Notes: a model not told the origin generated them from the letters alone. A stretch of 36,395 nucleotides of DNA from Methanobacteriota archaeon (GCA_011523055.1 WTHQ01000034.1:1-36395), one strand, 5' to 3'; counted from the stretch's first letter, positions 25,018-34,016 are shown. Numbers and translations: made by a program.

Positions 25018-26793
25018 ATGGACCAAAGACAACCCATAGTCGCTGTGCTGGGCCATGTTGACCATGGTAAAACTAGCCTTCTGGATCATGTTCGATCTCT
25101 GGGTACTCAACGACAGGCATCCGTCATGGATAGGGAAGCAGGTGGGATCACCCAACACATCGGTGCTACGGAAGTGCCATCTGACCTGCTGAACGAACTT
25201 TGTGGACCTCTTCTCGGTGGGAAATCCTTCGAATCGCCTGGGTTGTTGTTCATTGACACGCCCGGACACCACTCGTTCTCAACCTTGAGGAACCGGGGCG
25301 GTTCCTTGGCTGATATTGCCATACTGGTTGTTGACCTACGAGAGGGGCTTAGACCCCAGACAATTGAAAGCATAAGGATCCTAAAAAACAGCAAGACTCC
25401 ATTCGTAGTTGCTGGAAACAAGGTAGACAGGATCCATGGGTGGAGATGCTCCGAAGGACGGTCAATGGCCATGTCACTAAGGAGTCAAAGTAAGGAAGCT
25501 ATGGGCTTCTTGGACCAATCCTTCTGGGGGCTTGTCGGTGGTTTCGGTGAGCATGGGTTCAACCTAGAGAGGTATGATCGTATCAAGGACTTCACCAAAG
25601 AGATCGCACTCGTACCCGTATCGGCAAAGGAGGGCGAGGGGATTCAGGATCTCCTTGCAGTGGTCATTGGGTTGGCTGAGAGGTACCTGACTGACCAACT
25701 ATCCGACATAGCTGGGGCTGGAGAGGGGACCGTGCTTGAGATGAAGGAAGAGCGTGGTCTCGGAAAAACCCTGGATGTAATTCTTCACCGTGGCTCCATT
25801 TCCAAGGGAGATGAGATTGTTCTGGTCACAACTGATGGAGGGATTAGCACCACCGTCAGGGGGCTATTCAAACCACGGGGGATGGCTGAGATGAGGGACG
25901 CCGGGGACAGATGGAACGACACTGAGGTCGCGACTGCCGCCTCTGGCCTAAAGCTGTCAGCACCAGACCTGGACGGTGTGTTGGCTGGCACCACGCTGAG
26001 GGTGGTAAGGACAGCCTCTGAACGGAAAGAGGCTTTGTCCAAGGCCTCTGATGAGTCCCGACTGAGCATAGACCTTAGTGAAGAGGGGATTTGCATCAAG
26101 GCTGATACAGTTGGTGGTTTGGAAGCTCTTGCCGCTGAGCTCAAGGACGTTGGAGTCCCCATTAGGTCGGCGTCAATTGGCAAGGTAAATAGAAAGGATG
26201 TTCGAGGGGCTGACTCGTCAACCGACCCTTTCCACAGGCTTATTCTGGGTTTCTCGACCTCCGTCCTTCCCGATGCCCAGACGGAGGCGGACAAGAGTGA
26301 GAATGGACTGAAGGTCATTTGCTCTGAGATAATTTACCACATCCTCGAGAAGCGTGAGGAGTGGATGATTCAACGGAAGGATGAATTGGACTCTGAGTCA
26401 AGGGAGAAAATAGTCTACCCTGGAAGGGTTCTCTTCCTACCCGATCACACATTCAGGATTAGCAAACCCGCGGTTATTGGAGTCCGAGTCCTCGGAGGTA
26501 GAATCCACATTGGCCAAAGGCTTCTCAAGAATGGTGTGATTGTGGGCCAGATCAAATCTATACGAAGCGGAGAGGAGACCAAGAAAGAGGCGATCCAGGG
26601 GGAAGAAGTCGCCGTTGCCATAGACGGGGTCACGGTGGGGAGACAGATACATGAGGAAGATGTACTGCTCGTCGATGTCCCCGAGAAGCATGCAAAAAGA
26701 CTGGCAAAGATGAGTTTGACAACCTTAGAACAAGAAATTCTAGATGAGTTGCTACAGATCCATCGTCGCGAAGATCACTTCTGGGGTCGTTGA
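25018..26793 (+). CDS. infB: Translation initiation factor IF5B (aIF5B/aIF2-like)
   Basis: This 591-residue GTPase promotes joining of ribosomal subunits during initiation. The G domain has G1 GHVDHGKTSL, G2 GGITQHIGATEVP, G3 DTPGH, G4 NKVD and G5 SAKEGEG. Domain II (GTVLEMKEERGLGKTLDVILHRG), the DTVGGLEALAAEL core of domain III and a C-terminal domain IV (VIGVRVLGGRIHIGQRL) follow. The N-terminus begins almost directly at the G domain (QPIVAVLGHVDHGKT), as in archaeal aIF5B, without the long bacterial N-terminal region. The insert between G2 and G3 carries the archaeal/eukaryotic pattern. The upstream neighbour is ndk, and a MoxR-family gene begins 40 bp downstream. Confidence 0.97.
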   Translation: MDQRQPIVAVLGHVDHGKTSLLDHVRSLGTQRQASVMDREAGGITQHIGATEVPSDLLNELCGPLLGGKSFESPGLLFIDTPGHHSFSTLRNRGGSLADIAILVVDLREGLRPQTIESIRILKNSKTPFVVAGNKVDRIHGWRCSEGRSMAMSLRSQSKEAMGFLDQSFWGLVGGFGEHGFNLERYDRIKDFTKEIALVPVSAKEGEGIQDLLAVVIGLAERYLTDQLSDIAGAGEGTVLEMKEERGLGKTLDVILHRGSISKGDEIVLVTTDGGISTTVRGLFKPRGMAEMRDAGDRWNDTEVATAASGLKLSAPDLDGVLAGTTLRVVRTASERKEALSKASDESRLSIDLSEEGICIKADTVGGLEALAAELKDVGVPIRSASIGKVNRKDVRGADSSTDPFHRLILGFSTSVLPDAQTEADKSENGLKVICSEIIYHILEKREEWMIQRKDELDSESREKIVYPGRVLFLPDHTFRISKPAVIGVRVLGGRIHIGQRLLKNGVIVGQIKSIRSGEETKKEAIQGEEVAVAIDGVTVGRQIHEEDVLLVDVPEKHAKRLAKMSLTTLEQEILDELLQIHRREDHFWGR

Positions 26794-26833
26794 TACAATC
26801 CACTTCCAAGGTCCCCCAACCCTTTAATGCGCA

Positions 26834-27844
26834 ATGACTCAGAGAACGATGGGTTATACCATGGCGATGGCAGCAAGCGACCCCAACTCAAGGGAACTTA
26901 TCCAAACTGTATCAATGATCTCTAACAATCTAATGGGCGAGGTTTCAAAGGTGATTATTGGTAAGGAGGAAAATCTCCGAAAAATCGCCGTGGGAGTTCT
27001 TTCGAACGGCAACATGTTGCTAGAGGACTTCCCTGGACTAGCCAAGACACTCATGGCAAACACGTTTGCTACTGCCCTTGGATGTAAGTTTAAGCGTGTT
27101 CAATTCACACCAGATTTGCTTCCCGCAGACATCATGGGCACCTACATGTATGACCAGCAAGCTGGTGAGTTCAAACTTAGGCCCGGACCGCTTTTCACGA
27201 ACGTGCTCTTGGCCGATGAGATAAATCGCGCTCCCCCCAAAACCCAAGCCGCACTGCTGGAGGCCATGGAGGAGAAGCAGGTCACCATAGAGGGCATTAC
27301 CCACAAGCTGCCAGCCCCTTTTATCACGATCGCGACGCAGAACCCAATCGAACAGGAGGGAACATATCCCCTACCTGAGGCGCAAATGGATCGGTTCCTC
27401 ATGAAAATGTCCATGGGATACCCAGATCGACAGGAAGAGAAGTCCATTTTGCAACGGAGGAAGTTGAGAGGGAAGGACGACCACGATGTTGAGACCATAA
27501 CGAGTCCAAAGAAAGTAGTAGCGATGCAAAAGGCCCTGGAAACCGTGCACGTGGACGCAGCCATCTTGACCTACGTAGTCGAGCTCGTCCATCGTACCAG
27601 GGAGGACCATCGCGTAGTCACGGGAGCTTCTCCAAGAGCAAGCCAGTCACTCTTCAAGACCGCTCGTGCGAGTGCTGCGATTGATGGTAGGGATTACGTC
27701 ATCCCAGATGACGTGAAGCGCGTTGCACTTGATGTGGTCAGCCACAGGATCGTGTTGAAGCCCGAGTCCAAGATTAGAGGAATCACAGGAGAACACATCG
27801 TCAGAAAAGTGATCTCAGAGGTCCCGGTTCCAGTCGTTCAATGA
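26834..27844 (+). CDS. MoxR-family AAA+ ATPase
   Basis: This 336-residue AAA+ ATPase is of the MoxR group, chaperone-like enzymes that often act with VWA-domain partners to mature proteins or complexes. Walker A is LEDFPGLAKT, Walker B is VLLADEINRAPPKTQAALLEAMEE, and sensor 1 lies in ITIATQNPIEQEGTYPLPEAQMDRF. The C-terminal lid helices follow (SPRASQSLFKTARASAAIDGRDYVIPDDV). No VWA or DUF58 gene lies beside it, which is unusual because MoxR genes normally come with one. Its stop overlaps the start of the ParA-like gene in ATGA, so the two are probably translated together. ATG at 26834 is taken; internal ATG codons 15 and 27 bp later are possible. Confidence 0.93.
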   Translation: MTQRTMGYTMAMAASDPNSRELIQTVSMISNNLMGEVSKVIIGKEENLRKIAVGVLSNGNMLLEDFPGLAKTLMANTFATALGCKFKRVQFTPDLLPADIMGTYMYDQQAGEFKLRPGPLFTNVLLADEINRAPPKTQAALLEAMEEKQVTIEGITHKLPAPFITIATQNPIEQEGTYPLPEAQMDRFLMKMSMGYPDRQEEKSILQRRKLRGKDDHDVETITSPKKVVAMQKALETVHVDAAILTYVVELVHRTREDHRVVTGASPRASQSLFKTARASAAIDGRDYVIPDDVKRVALDVVSHRIVLKPESKIRGITGEHIVRKVISEVPVPVVQ

Positions 27845-28785
27845 GCAAATACAATCCACCTGACGCCTCAGTGTCAATCGTGAGTCGTGCAATCGTGCTG
27901 TCGGTCGTCAACCACAAGGGCGGCTGTGGAAAAACCACGACAGTTACGAACTTGGGCGCAGCATTGTCCAAGGGATCCGAAGAAAGGGGGATCAAACCTA
28001 GGAAAGTCCTGATTGTTGACCTAGACCCACGAGGGAACGCTGCAACCACCTTTGGGGTTGACAAGAGTGCTTTAGGTCCGTCCATGAATGGTCTTTTTCA
28101 AGCGGTTATCGATGGGTCCAGAATTGACATCAATCCATTCGTAATACCCCCCATTCAGTTGACGAAGTGGATGAGGGGTGCTTGGAGAAGGCAATTCCCA
28201 GATCGCGCCAGAGGCCCTCCCGAGAGCCACAGGGTGGAAGCACTCTCCCTGCTACCTGCTGATCTCGACCTTTCTGGCATTGAGATCGAGTTGGCCATGA
28301 GGATCGGTAGAGAGCACAGACTAAGAATAGCCCTTGAAAGTGCTATGGATAAGTTCGACTTGATAATTATCGATACTCCAGCATCCCTTGGGCTACTTAC
28401 CATAAATGCCCTAACTGCAGCTGACTGGCTCCTGATTCCGATACAGGCTGAATTCTATGCATTGGAGAGCATGGGGCAGCTGCTCGATTCTCTAAGGAAG
28501 GTTCAATCCAGAATCAACCCCTCATTGAAGCTACTTGGAATTACAATGACAATGGTCCAATCAGGCTCAAATCTGGGTAAAATGGTCGCTGAGTCTGCGA
28601 ATCGCCACTTTGGTGGGAGGATACTAAGCACCTCAATTCCAAGGAGTGTCTCAATCGCAGAGGCCCCATTGTCGGGAGGCCCGGTCGTTCTGACTCAGAG
28701 TCCGATTGAACGACACCTGGGGAGCCTAGCATACTGGGATCTTGCAGAGGATGTGGATACAAGACTGAGGTCTGCTTACAAATGA
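27841..28785 (+). CDS. ParA/Soj-like ATPase
   Basis: This 314-residue protein belongs to the ParA/MinD ATPase family, which forms ATP-dependent dimers that position chromosomes, plasmids or protein complexes. VVNHKGGCGKTTTVTNLGAAL holds the deviant Walker A (KGGxGKTT). Walker A' follows in VLIVDLDPRGNAATTFG, and Walker B in FDLIIIDTPASLGLLTINAL. The C-terminal part (IPIQAEFYALESMGQLLDSL, ITMTMVQSGSNLG, STSIPRSVSIAEAP) is typical of chromosomal ParA. There is no ParB gene in the window. It is coupled to the MoxR gene by ATGA, and its 3' end overlaps a convergent coiled-coil gene by 10 bp. A role in positioning an envelope complex is possible. Confidence 0.93.
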   Translation: MSKYNPPDASVSIVSRAIVLSVVNHKGGCGKTTTVTNLGAALSKGSEERGIKPRKVLIVDLDPRGNAATTFGVDKSALGPSMNGLFQAVIDGSRIDINPFVIPPIQLTKWMRGAWRRQFPDRARGPPESHRVEALSLLPADLDLSGIEIELAMRIGREHRLRIALESAMDKFDLIIIDTPASLGLLTINALTAADWLLIPIQAEFYALESMGQLLDSLRKVQSRINPSLKLLGITMTMVQSGSNLGKMVAESANRHFGGRILSTSIPRSVSIAEAPLSGGPVVLTQSPIERHLGSLAYWDLAEDVDTRLRSAYK

Positions 28786-29840
28786 GCATTGTTCGGCTGA
28801 TCATTGAACTTCAAGATTGTTTTTTCAACGATTCCGTCCCATTCCGAGAGGACTTGGTCCACCAACTCGTCTACGTTATGATCAGAGGTTTCATTTCCCT
28901 CAAGTCGTCTAAGCTTGGTTCGTAGGTCGAGGATCCTACTCGCTCGATTTTCCTGGATTTTCCTCTCGAATTCAGCCCATTGGGTCAAAAGTGACTCCTT
29001 CTTTCTCATTTTGGCTATTCTCTCTGTTGACCTCCTCTCAGCGGAATACCAAGCCGCTAGATCTTCGTCAATCTCAGAGGAAGCTGTCGTCTCAAGCGCC
29101 CTGATATCATCCTTGATTCTTTTTTCATCCCTCGAGTATGTCCTGCGTCTTTCTTCCTCGATACGATCTGAAATCTCGATCTCGCGTCTTCTTCTGTATA
29201 GTCTTAGTCGTTCCCTCATCTCTGTCTCAAGTTCGATTTTCTTAGCCTCGAGTTTGGCATTTGCTGACATTAAGTGAGCCTCCGACAACTCCAGCTCCAA
29301 CCTCCTCTCTAGCCTTTCTATCTCTGATTCATGTTCTAGTCGGATTCGCATTTCCAAGGATGCCAAGCGTTGTTTGAACTCCCGATCTATCTCTGTTGAG
29401 ACCCTGTTCCTGACTTCGGATGAGATGTTCTCAACCCTGATTCTCCTCTCTAGGTCGAATCTATCGCGTATCCTTCTCTCCTCGATGGCCAGCCTTGACT
29501 CCATCTCGATCTTCTGATGTCTCTCCTCCGCTGATTGAGCCCTCTTCTCAAAAGCTGAAATCTCATCTTCGCTAAGGTCTTGAATCTCTTCCACGAGTCT
29601 TCGAATATCATCCTCAAGCCTCGAGTTGTGTGCTGTCTCGATCACTTTGCGGGCGTCTTTCAACCTCGTAGCGACATCGGACAGGGTGTGATCTGTCACC
29701 TGCCTCATTGATTGGCTTGGAGAGTGGCGGGAGTCTGGAGTTGATTTCAGTGGGCTCCTTCCCTTGACCCACTCCATCCGGTGCTGTCGAAGTGATGTGA
29801 GGTCGTTCAAGGTGTCCTCAGCGGGTTCCGCATCCTCCAT
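28776..29840 (-). CDS. Unrecognised highly charged coiled-coil protein
   Basis: This 354-residue soluble protein is dominated by one long charged coiled coil from about residue 60 to 330, with Arg/Glu-rich heptads (AEERHQKIEMESRLAIEERR, ERLERRLELELSEAHLMSAN, EIEISDRIEEERRRTY). The N-terminal 55 residues are Ser/Pro-rich and probably disordered. No cysteine, membrane helix or catalytic motif is visible, and I do not recognise a family. It is the last gene of a minus-strand run after a P1B ATPase and a zinc-ribbon protein, and it overlaps convergent parA by 10 bp. In bacteria, ParA-like proteins often act with coiled-coil partners, so a structural or scaffold link to the neighbouring ParA is a reasonable guess. 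Confidence 0.7.
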   Translation of the reverse strand: MEDAEPAEDTLNDLTSLRQHRMEWVKGRSPLKSTPDSRHSPSQSMRQVTDHTLSDVATRLKDARKVIETAHNSRLEDDIRRLVEEIQDLSEDEISAFEKRAQSAEERHQKIEMESRLAIEERRIRDRFDLERRIRVENISSEVRNRVSTEIDREFKQRLASLEMRIRLEHESEIERLERRLELELSEAHLMSANAKLEAKKIELETEMRERLRLYRRRREIEISDRIEEERRRTYSRDEKRIKDDIRALETTASSEIDEDLAAWYSAERRSTERIAKMRKKESLLTQWAEFERKIQENRASRILDLRTKLRRLEGNETSDHNVDELVDQVLSEWDGIVEKTILKFNDQPNNAHL

Positions 29841-29896
29841 GCAAGCACGTCCGGGACCCGCGGGGATGGTTCTTGGTCTTCAAATTCCCTGATGAC

Positions 29897-30289
29897 TCAG
29901 AAGGTAACGGAGAACTCGCACTCGCATGCTGGACAGGATATTGTCCTGGATCCGGGCCTTGGCCTCAACCTTAGCATTCGATCACATGAAGGGCACCCGA
30001 TTTCGACCTTGACCACCTTCGGCGTTATGCGGAAAGGTGCAGTGCAGGAGCCACAGATTAGCTCGATTGGCCTTTCATCGGAGCCCGCAACCACGAGGGT
30101 CTTGCAAGAGGGGCAGGGGAGTTTCTCGTCTCGCAGGTCTGTGATGGTTCTTTCATGTGTGACTCTGCATATTGCTCCGCAAAGCAAGCAGGTTTTCTCA
30201 CCCAATCCCAACGGAAGCATGCCGTCACAATGGGCGCACCTTGCGATTGGTGGCGCAACCTTGGACTCAATCTCTCTCAGCCCCTCCAT
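29897..30289 (-). CDS. Triple zinc-ribbon protein
   Basis: This 130-residue protein contains six CxxC pairs: C18-C21, C34-C37, C59-C62, C79-C82, C99-C102 and C119-C122. They pair into three consecutive zinc ribbons of about 20-residue knuckle spacing, linked by basic beta-rich segments (RVTHERTITDLRDEK, PFRITPKVVKVEIG). No enzymatic domain is present. Zinc ribbons of this kind bind nucleic acid, proteins or metal. It starts 22 bp after the stop of the P1B metal ATPase and 56 bp before the coiled-coil gene, so the three are likely one operon. A metal-linked regulatory or adaptor role fits the neighbourhood, but nothing in the sequence fixes it. The ATG at 30289 is the only good start. Confidence 0.78.
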   Translation of the reverse strand: MEGLREIESKVAPPIARCAHCDGMLPLGLGEKTCLLCGAICRVTHERTITDLRDEKLPCPSCKTLVVAGSDERPIELICGSCTAPFRITPKVVKVEIGCPSCDRMLRLRPRPGSRTISCPACECEFSVTF

Positions 30290-30311
30290 GCAAGACGACC
30301 AACGTCCTCAT

Positions 30312-32894
30312 TCATGAAGTGGTCGCAGGTTCTGTGTTGCCTAGCAGCATTATCCTGAATGATTCTTCGATGTCGGATCGAAGGTGGCCGAAGACGGTCT
30401 CTATCACCTTAAGGGGGGAGTCGCCGGAATCCTTCACGAGCATTCCATTCAGGATTACGATGAAGACGGACGCCTCATGCAAGGCGATCCCTAGTGCGAT
30501 GCTTGAGTTGAATCCGAATATGGTAGAAAGTACCAGAATGGCCGTTACGCCCATGGATATGGCGATATTCACTGAAACTCGAAGTCTAGTTCTCTTCGAT
30601 ATCTGAACCAACTTCGCAATTGTCTTTGGATCTTGGCCGGGTATCAAGACATCCGCTGCCTCCAAGTTAATCTGCTCGCCAGAGCCCATGGCGATCCCTA
30701 CAGTCGCGGCTGCCAAGGCACCCGAGTCGTTGAATCCATCTCCAGCCATAACCGTAGATCTTGCGGATGTGAGGTCGGCCACTATCTTGGCCTTCCCTTC
30801 TGGTGTGACGTCTCCTCTGCACTTGGAGGGGGGTATACCAAGCGAGTCGCCGAACTTTTCCACTGCAGACTGTCTGTCGCCAGATAAAATCTGAATCTCC
30901 ATCTTGCTCTCCGTGAGAGATCGAATTAGATCAGTGGCCCCGTCCCTTGTATCGTCGTTTCTGAAGGTTATTAGCGCGACTATGCGGCCCTCGGCACCGA
31001 GGAAGCTGCAACCTAGTCCTCTTGCAGCATGTTCATCGGAGAGGGCCTTGAGTCTCTTGTTCGACCTGAATCCCTCCGATACGACCCAGGAGTGGGCGCC
31101 GAGCGCAATGGGGGCCCCTTGAATCGTGCCTCTTACTCCAGCCTCTCCATCGGTTATCGATATCACCTGCGCGCTGACCACGGACCTCCTATCGGCTTCG
31201 GAAATAATGGTTTCAGCATAAGGGTGGTTGCTCTTCTTCTCTATGCCTGAGGCTATCGAAAGGGCGTACTCACGGTCTATCCCTCGAATGGTCTCGATGG
31301 AGTGTATCGTTGGCCTCCCAGAAGTCAGAGTTCCTGTCTTATCAAGGAGCACTAGATCAGAACCAGCGATTTTCTCGATTATATCACCACCTCTGGCGAC
31401 GACTCCTGCGGCTGAGGATGCGGAGAGGGCAGTTGCGTGGGGAACAGGTGCGGCCAACAACAACGCACAGGGGCAAGAGACAACCCACAGAATCAATGTC
31501 GCGACCATGTTACCGGTGTACAGTCCATATGCGATTGAGGAAATCAGGACGAATGGTACCCAAACTGCGGTGAACTGCTCGATAATTGACTGGGTTTGGG
31601 ATGGTGTCTCCTTGTACCTTCTTACTAACTCGATCAGCGAGTAAAGCCTCGTATCTTTGCCTACGTCGACGGCACTGATGATGACTGGACCGCGAATGAG
31701 AGTCAATCCCGCTTCCAATCGGTCGCCTGGGTTTACAGGAATTGGAGTGGGCTCGCCTGTCATCGGGGCCCTATTGATCAGGCCGCTCCCTTCGATGACA
31801 TCTCCATCGACAGGGACCACTTCCCCAGATCTAACCTCTATCTTGTCGCCCAGAATCACACCATCAATTGGGGTCAATCCGTCACCATGTTGAATCTGAT
31901 CGATAGTCTCCCCTCCTCTGTCGGAGATTACTCGCGCGGATGTGGGTAGTCTGTCTAGGCCCCCTTGCATCGCTTTCCTTGCCTCGGAGAGGGTTCTCTC
32001 CTCTATGTATGAGGCCAACGCAACCAGTCCGGTGACTATCAAGGCCTCGAACCACTCGCCCAACAGGAACGCCCCGAGTACTGCAAGGGATGTGAGCAAT
32101 TGGAACCCGAAAACCATGTTGAATAGACTGGAGATAGCTGTTCTGAACATTTGCTGGCCTGTGAACATGACGACCAGGGTAGTGAATAATGCAGAAATTA
32201 TGCTACTTGCACCAAGGAACTCCATGAAGAATAGAACTCCCATTGCGGGTATCGTCATTGCTGCTGATATGAGCTGCTTCTGATCGTCTCGTAATCGGAC
32301 TTTCTTGGACGGCCTTGTCCTTACGTGGCCACCAAGCAACGAATTGAGTCTAGATCCCGAATAATTCCTGATTTTGATATCGTTGATAGGGGACCTCTGC
32401 AACTCTAAGACAGCATTTTCAGTTCTGACGTTGAGTACGCCGGGCAATTCGAGGATTCGGTTCTCAAGCCTGTGCCTGTCGATGCCAATTTCAGAGGCTG
32501 CTATGGTGGGGACAATGCCTATCACCTCCTCCCACTCAATGTCTGGGGGGTGTCCCAAACCGGAGAGTACCGAATTCACTCTGGAGGTTCTCCCCACAGA
32601 GACATCTAGTTTGAGTCTCACCCTCCCCTCCGTGGCGGACACGATCGCCTCTTTTACACCAGGAACCCTTCGGATGACAGTAGTTGCTTTCATAGCGCAG
32701 TCAGGACAATCAAGTCCCCTTAGGTCCCATTCAAATTCAGCCATGCCATCCACTGAAAGTTCTGATCCCTCTCCCTCTTCCCCCGTAATTGCTGGGAACT
32801 TGATTGGATTGTCCTTGTGCTTTAACGAGTCAATAGGCTTGAAGGGAAAAACAGGGGCATTGCCTCTGTCACTCCCCTCCCCCATTGTGCTCAT
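30312..32894 (-). CDS. P1B-type heavy-metal ATPase with unusual motif combination
   Basis: This 860-residue membrane pump exports or takes up a soft or transition metal. The N-terminal HMA domain has the metal loop LDCPDC (residues about 58-63), followed by a second HMA-like segment lacking cysteines. The membrane part carries SCPCALLLAAPV near residue 470. The catalytic loop is DKTGTLTSGRP (aspartate about residue 517), the HP motif is NHPYAE, and the P domain ends GDGFNDSGALAAATVGIAMG. In the last helices, SIALGIALHEASVFIVILNG (about residue 806) resembles the HEGxT helix of P1B-4 pumps, whereas CPC is the P1B-1/P1B-2 form. Specificity is therefore unclear. Copper is unlikely, because the YN and MxxSS residues are missing. 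It leads a probable operon with a zinc-ribbon gene. Confidence 0.9.
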   Translation of the reverse strand: MSTMGEGSDRGNAPVFPFKPIDSLKHKDNPIKFPAITGEEGEGSELSVDGMAEFEWDLRGLDCPDCAMKATTVIRRVPGVKEAIVSATEGRVRLKLDVSVGRTSRVNSVLSGLGHPPDIEWEEVIGIVPTIAASEIGIDRHRLENRILELPGVLNVRTENAVLELQRSPINDIKIRNYSGSRLNSLLGGHVRTRPSKKVRLRDDQKQLISAAMTIPAMGVLFFMEFLGASSIISALFTTLVVMFTGQQMFRTAISSLFNMVFGFQLLTSLAVLGAFLLGEWFEALIVTGLVALASYIEERTLSEARKAMQGGLDRLPTSARVISDRGGETIDQIQHGDGLTPIDGVILGDKIEVRSGEVVPVDGDVIEGSGLINRAPMTGEPTPIPVNPGDRLEAGLTLIRGPVIISAVDVGKDTRLYSLIELVRRYKETPSQTQSIIEQFTAVWVPFVLISSIAYGLYTGNMVATLILWVVSCPCALLLAAPVPHATALSASSAAGVVARGGDIIEKIAGSDLVLLDKTGTLTSGRPTIHSIETIRGIDREYALSIASGIEKKSNHPYAETIISEADRRSVVSAQVISITDGEAGVRGTIQGAPIALGAHSWVVSEGFRSNKRLKALSDEHAARGLGCSFLGAEGRIVALITFRNDDTRDGATDLIRSLTESKMEIQILSGDRQSAVEKFGDSLGIPPSKCRGDVTPEGKAKIVADLTSARSTVMAGDGFNDSGALAAATVGIAMGSGEQINLEAADVLIPGQDPKTIAKLVQISKRTRLRVSVNIAISMGVTAILVLSTIFGFNSSIALGIALHEASVFIVILNGMLVKDSGDSPLKVIETVFGHLRSDIEESFRIMLLGNTEPATTS

Positions 32895-32946
32895 GGTTCA
32901 GTAGGCTCGCCCGTAGAACTTCAAACTGCGGATTACACGGGGGGCC

Positions 32947-33690
32947 ATGTCAATGCCCAAGGACAGTACCCTAATTGTGCCGAGAATCGAAGACCTAGAC
33001 ATGATTGTGTTCGATGTGGATGGAACATTGATGGATAGGGATGGAATGCCGATTGGACTGATCGACCTGGTCAAGCGGATCGAGGCCCGTGGAGTTACAA
33101 TATCCCTGGCATCCGGGAGGACCCTGCCCAACCTTACCCCAATACACCAGGCACTAGGGCTCTCTGGTTTCATAATTGCAGAAAATGGGGGGGTTCTATG
33201 GGATGGTCCGAGAGGCCAAGAAATCGAGTTGAGGGCTGACGGGGATCGTTGTAGAGAATCCATCGAATGGATTTCCACCCAGATGCCAGGTATCGATCCT
33301 TCAGGAATTGAGTCAAACAGGTGGAGAGAAACCGAGTGGTGCATCTCCGGGTCCCATGATGTTGATGCGATGAGAGAGTTGCTGGAATCTTCCAAATGGT
33401 CCGACCTGCGGGTGGTAGGAACCGGTTTTGCTATTCACGTAACAGAGAGGGGGGTTAACAAGAAGACGGCTCTTGAGATCATGCTCCGCCGGAGGGGAAT
33501 CAAGCCGGATAGGGTCCTCTCATGCGGGGATGGATTGAATGATGTTCCCATGTTTGAATTAACGGGGCACTCCATTGCAGTTAACGACAGGTTCGATGGT
33601 GTTCGCACAGCAGCCAAGTCATGCACATCGAGAAAAGGCCCAGAAGGAGTTATTGAAATCCTGACTGCGTTGAACGCAGGGCAAGGATGA
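32947..33690 (+). CDS. HAD-superfamily phosphatase, Cof/archaeal phosphoglycolate phosphatase type
   Basis: This 247-residue soluble phosphatase is of HAD subfamily IIB. The nucleophile motif is IVFDVDGTLMD (DxD), motif II lies in SLASGRTLPNL, a lysine follows in NKKTALEIML, and motif III/IV is SCGDGLNDVPMFELTG with the conserved GDGxND. The C2-type cap sits between, about residues 90-180. Archaeal members include phosphoglycolate and sugar-phosphate phosphatases, so the substrate cannot be read. ATG at 32947 is the start; ATG at 33001 would begin right at the DxD strand. The gene is divergent from the metal ATPase by 52 bp and followed by a 326-bp spacer. Confidence 0.85.
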   Translation: MSMPKDSTLIVPRIEDLDMIVFDVDGTLMDRDGMPIGLIDLVKRIEARGVTISLASGRTLPNLTPIHQALGLSGFIIAENGGVLWDGPRGQEIELRADGDRCRESIEWISTQMPGIDPSGIESNRWRETEWCISGSHDVDAMRELLESSKWSDLRVVGTGFAIHVTERGVNKKTALEIMLRRRGIKPDRVLSCGDGLNDVPMFELTGHSIAVNDRFDGVRTAAKSCTSRKGPEGVIEILTALNAGQG

Positions 33691-34016
33691 TGATGTCCCC
33701 AAATACCACGGCTCCGTGGCAAAGACGGTGCATGAGAGAAGACAATTTGAAGCATGGAAGAAAACGTGTGCGTTTTCTGGCGTTGGAATGCCCCCAAGTT
33801 TCGTACAACGATACTGTATAGAGAGATGAGTTACGCAGATCCAAGGTATCTAAGATTGAGGAAAATCTGGCGAATCAAGCTGAGTCGATTCTTGGCTTCA
33901 AGCCGTCTTCTGAAATCAAGAGGGGGCCCACTGGAATACTTATCAGCATAATTTGCATAGCGATTGTGTATAGGGAATTGAGCCTTGCTGGCGTAATCTG
34001 ATGTAGGGGTGGTTAA
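33691..34016. other. Intergenic stretch with hairpins and one doubtful 65-codon ORF
   Basis: These 326 bp lie between the HAD phosphatase stop and the truD stop. I see no tRNA, no recognisable ncRNA and no conserved coding sequence. There are several short inverted repeats (CCACGGCTCCGTGG at 33706-33719; the stem at 33759-33778; GGCTTCAAGCC near 33900). One reading frame of 65 codons runs 33754-33951 on the plus strand. Its product is basic (YLRLRKIWRIKLSRFL) and matches nothing I recognise, and its start lies inside the stem, so I do not call it a gene. A small structured RNA cannot be excluded. Confidence 0.5.
33759..33778 (+). terminator. Strong hairpin downstream of the HAD phosphatase gene
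   Basis: AGAAAACG and CGTTTTCT form a perfect 8-bp stem around a TGTG loop, with a T-rich 3' arm, 68 bp after the phosphatase stop. A second short hairpin (33706-33719) precedes it. This is the best terminator candidate for the plus-strand gene. Confidence 0.45.

Noticed and set aside
32374-32904. 176-codon plus-strand frame over the start of the P1B ATPase
   Set aside because: It is the antisense shadow of the HMA region, and its product is Ser/Pro-rich without any motif.
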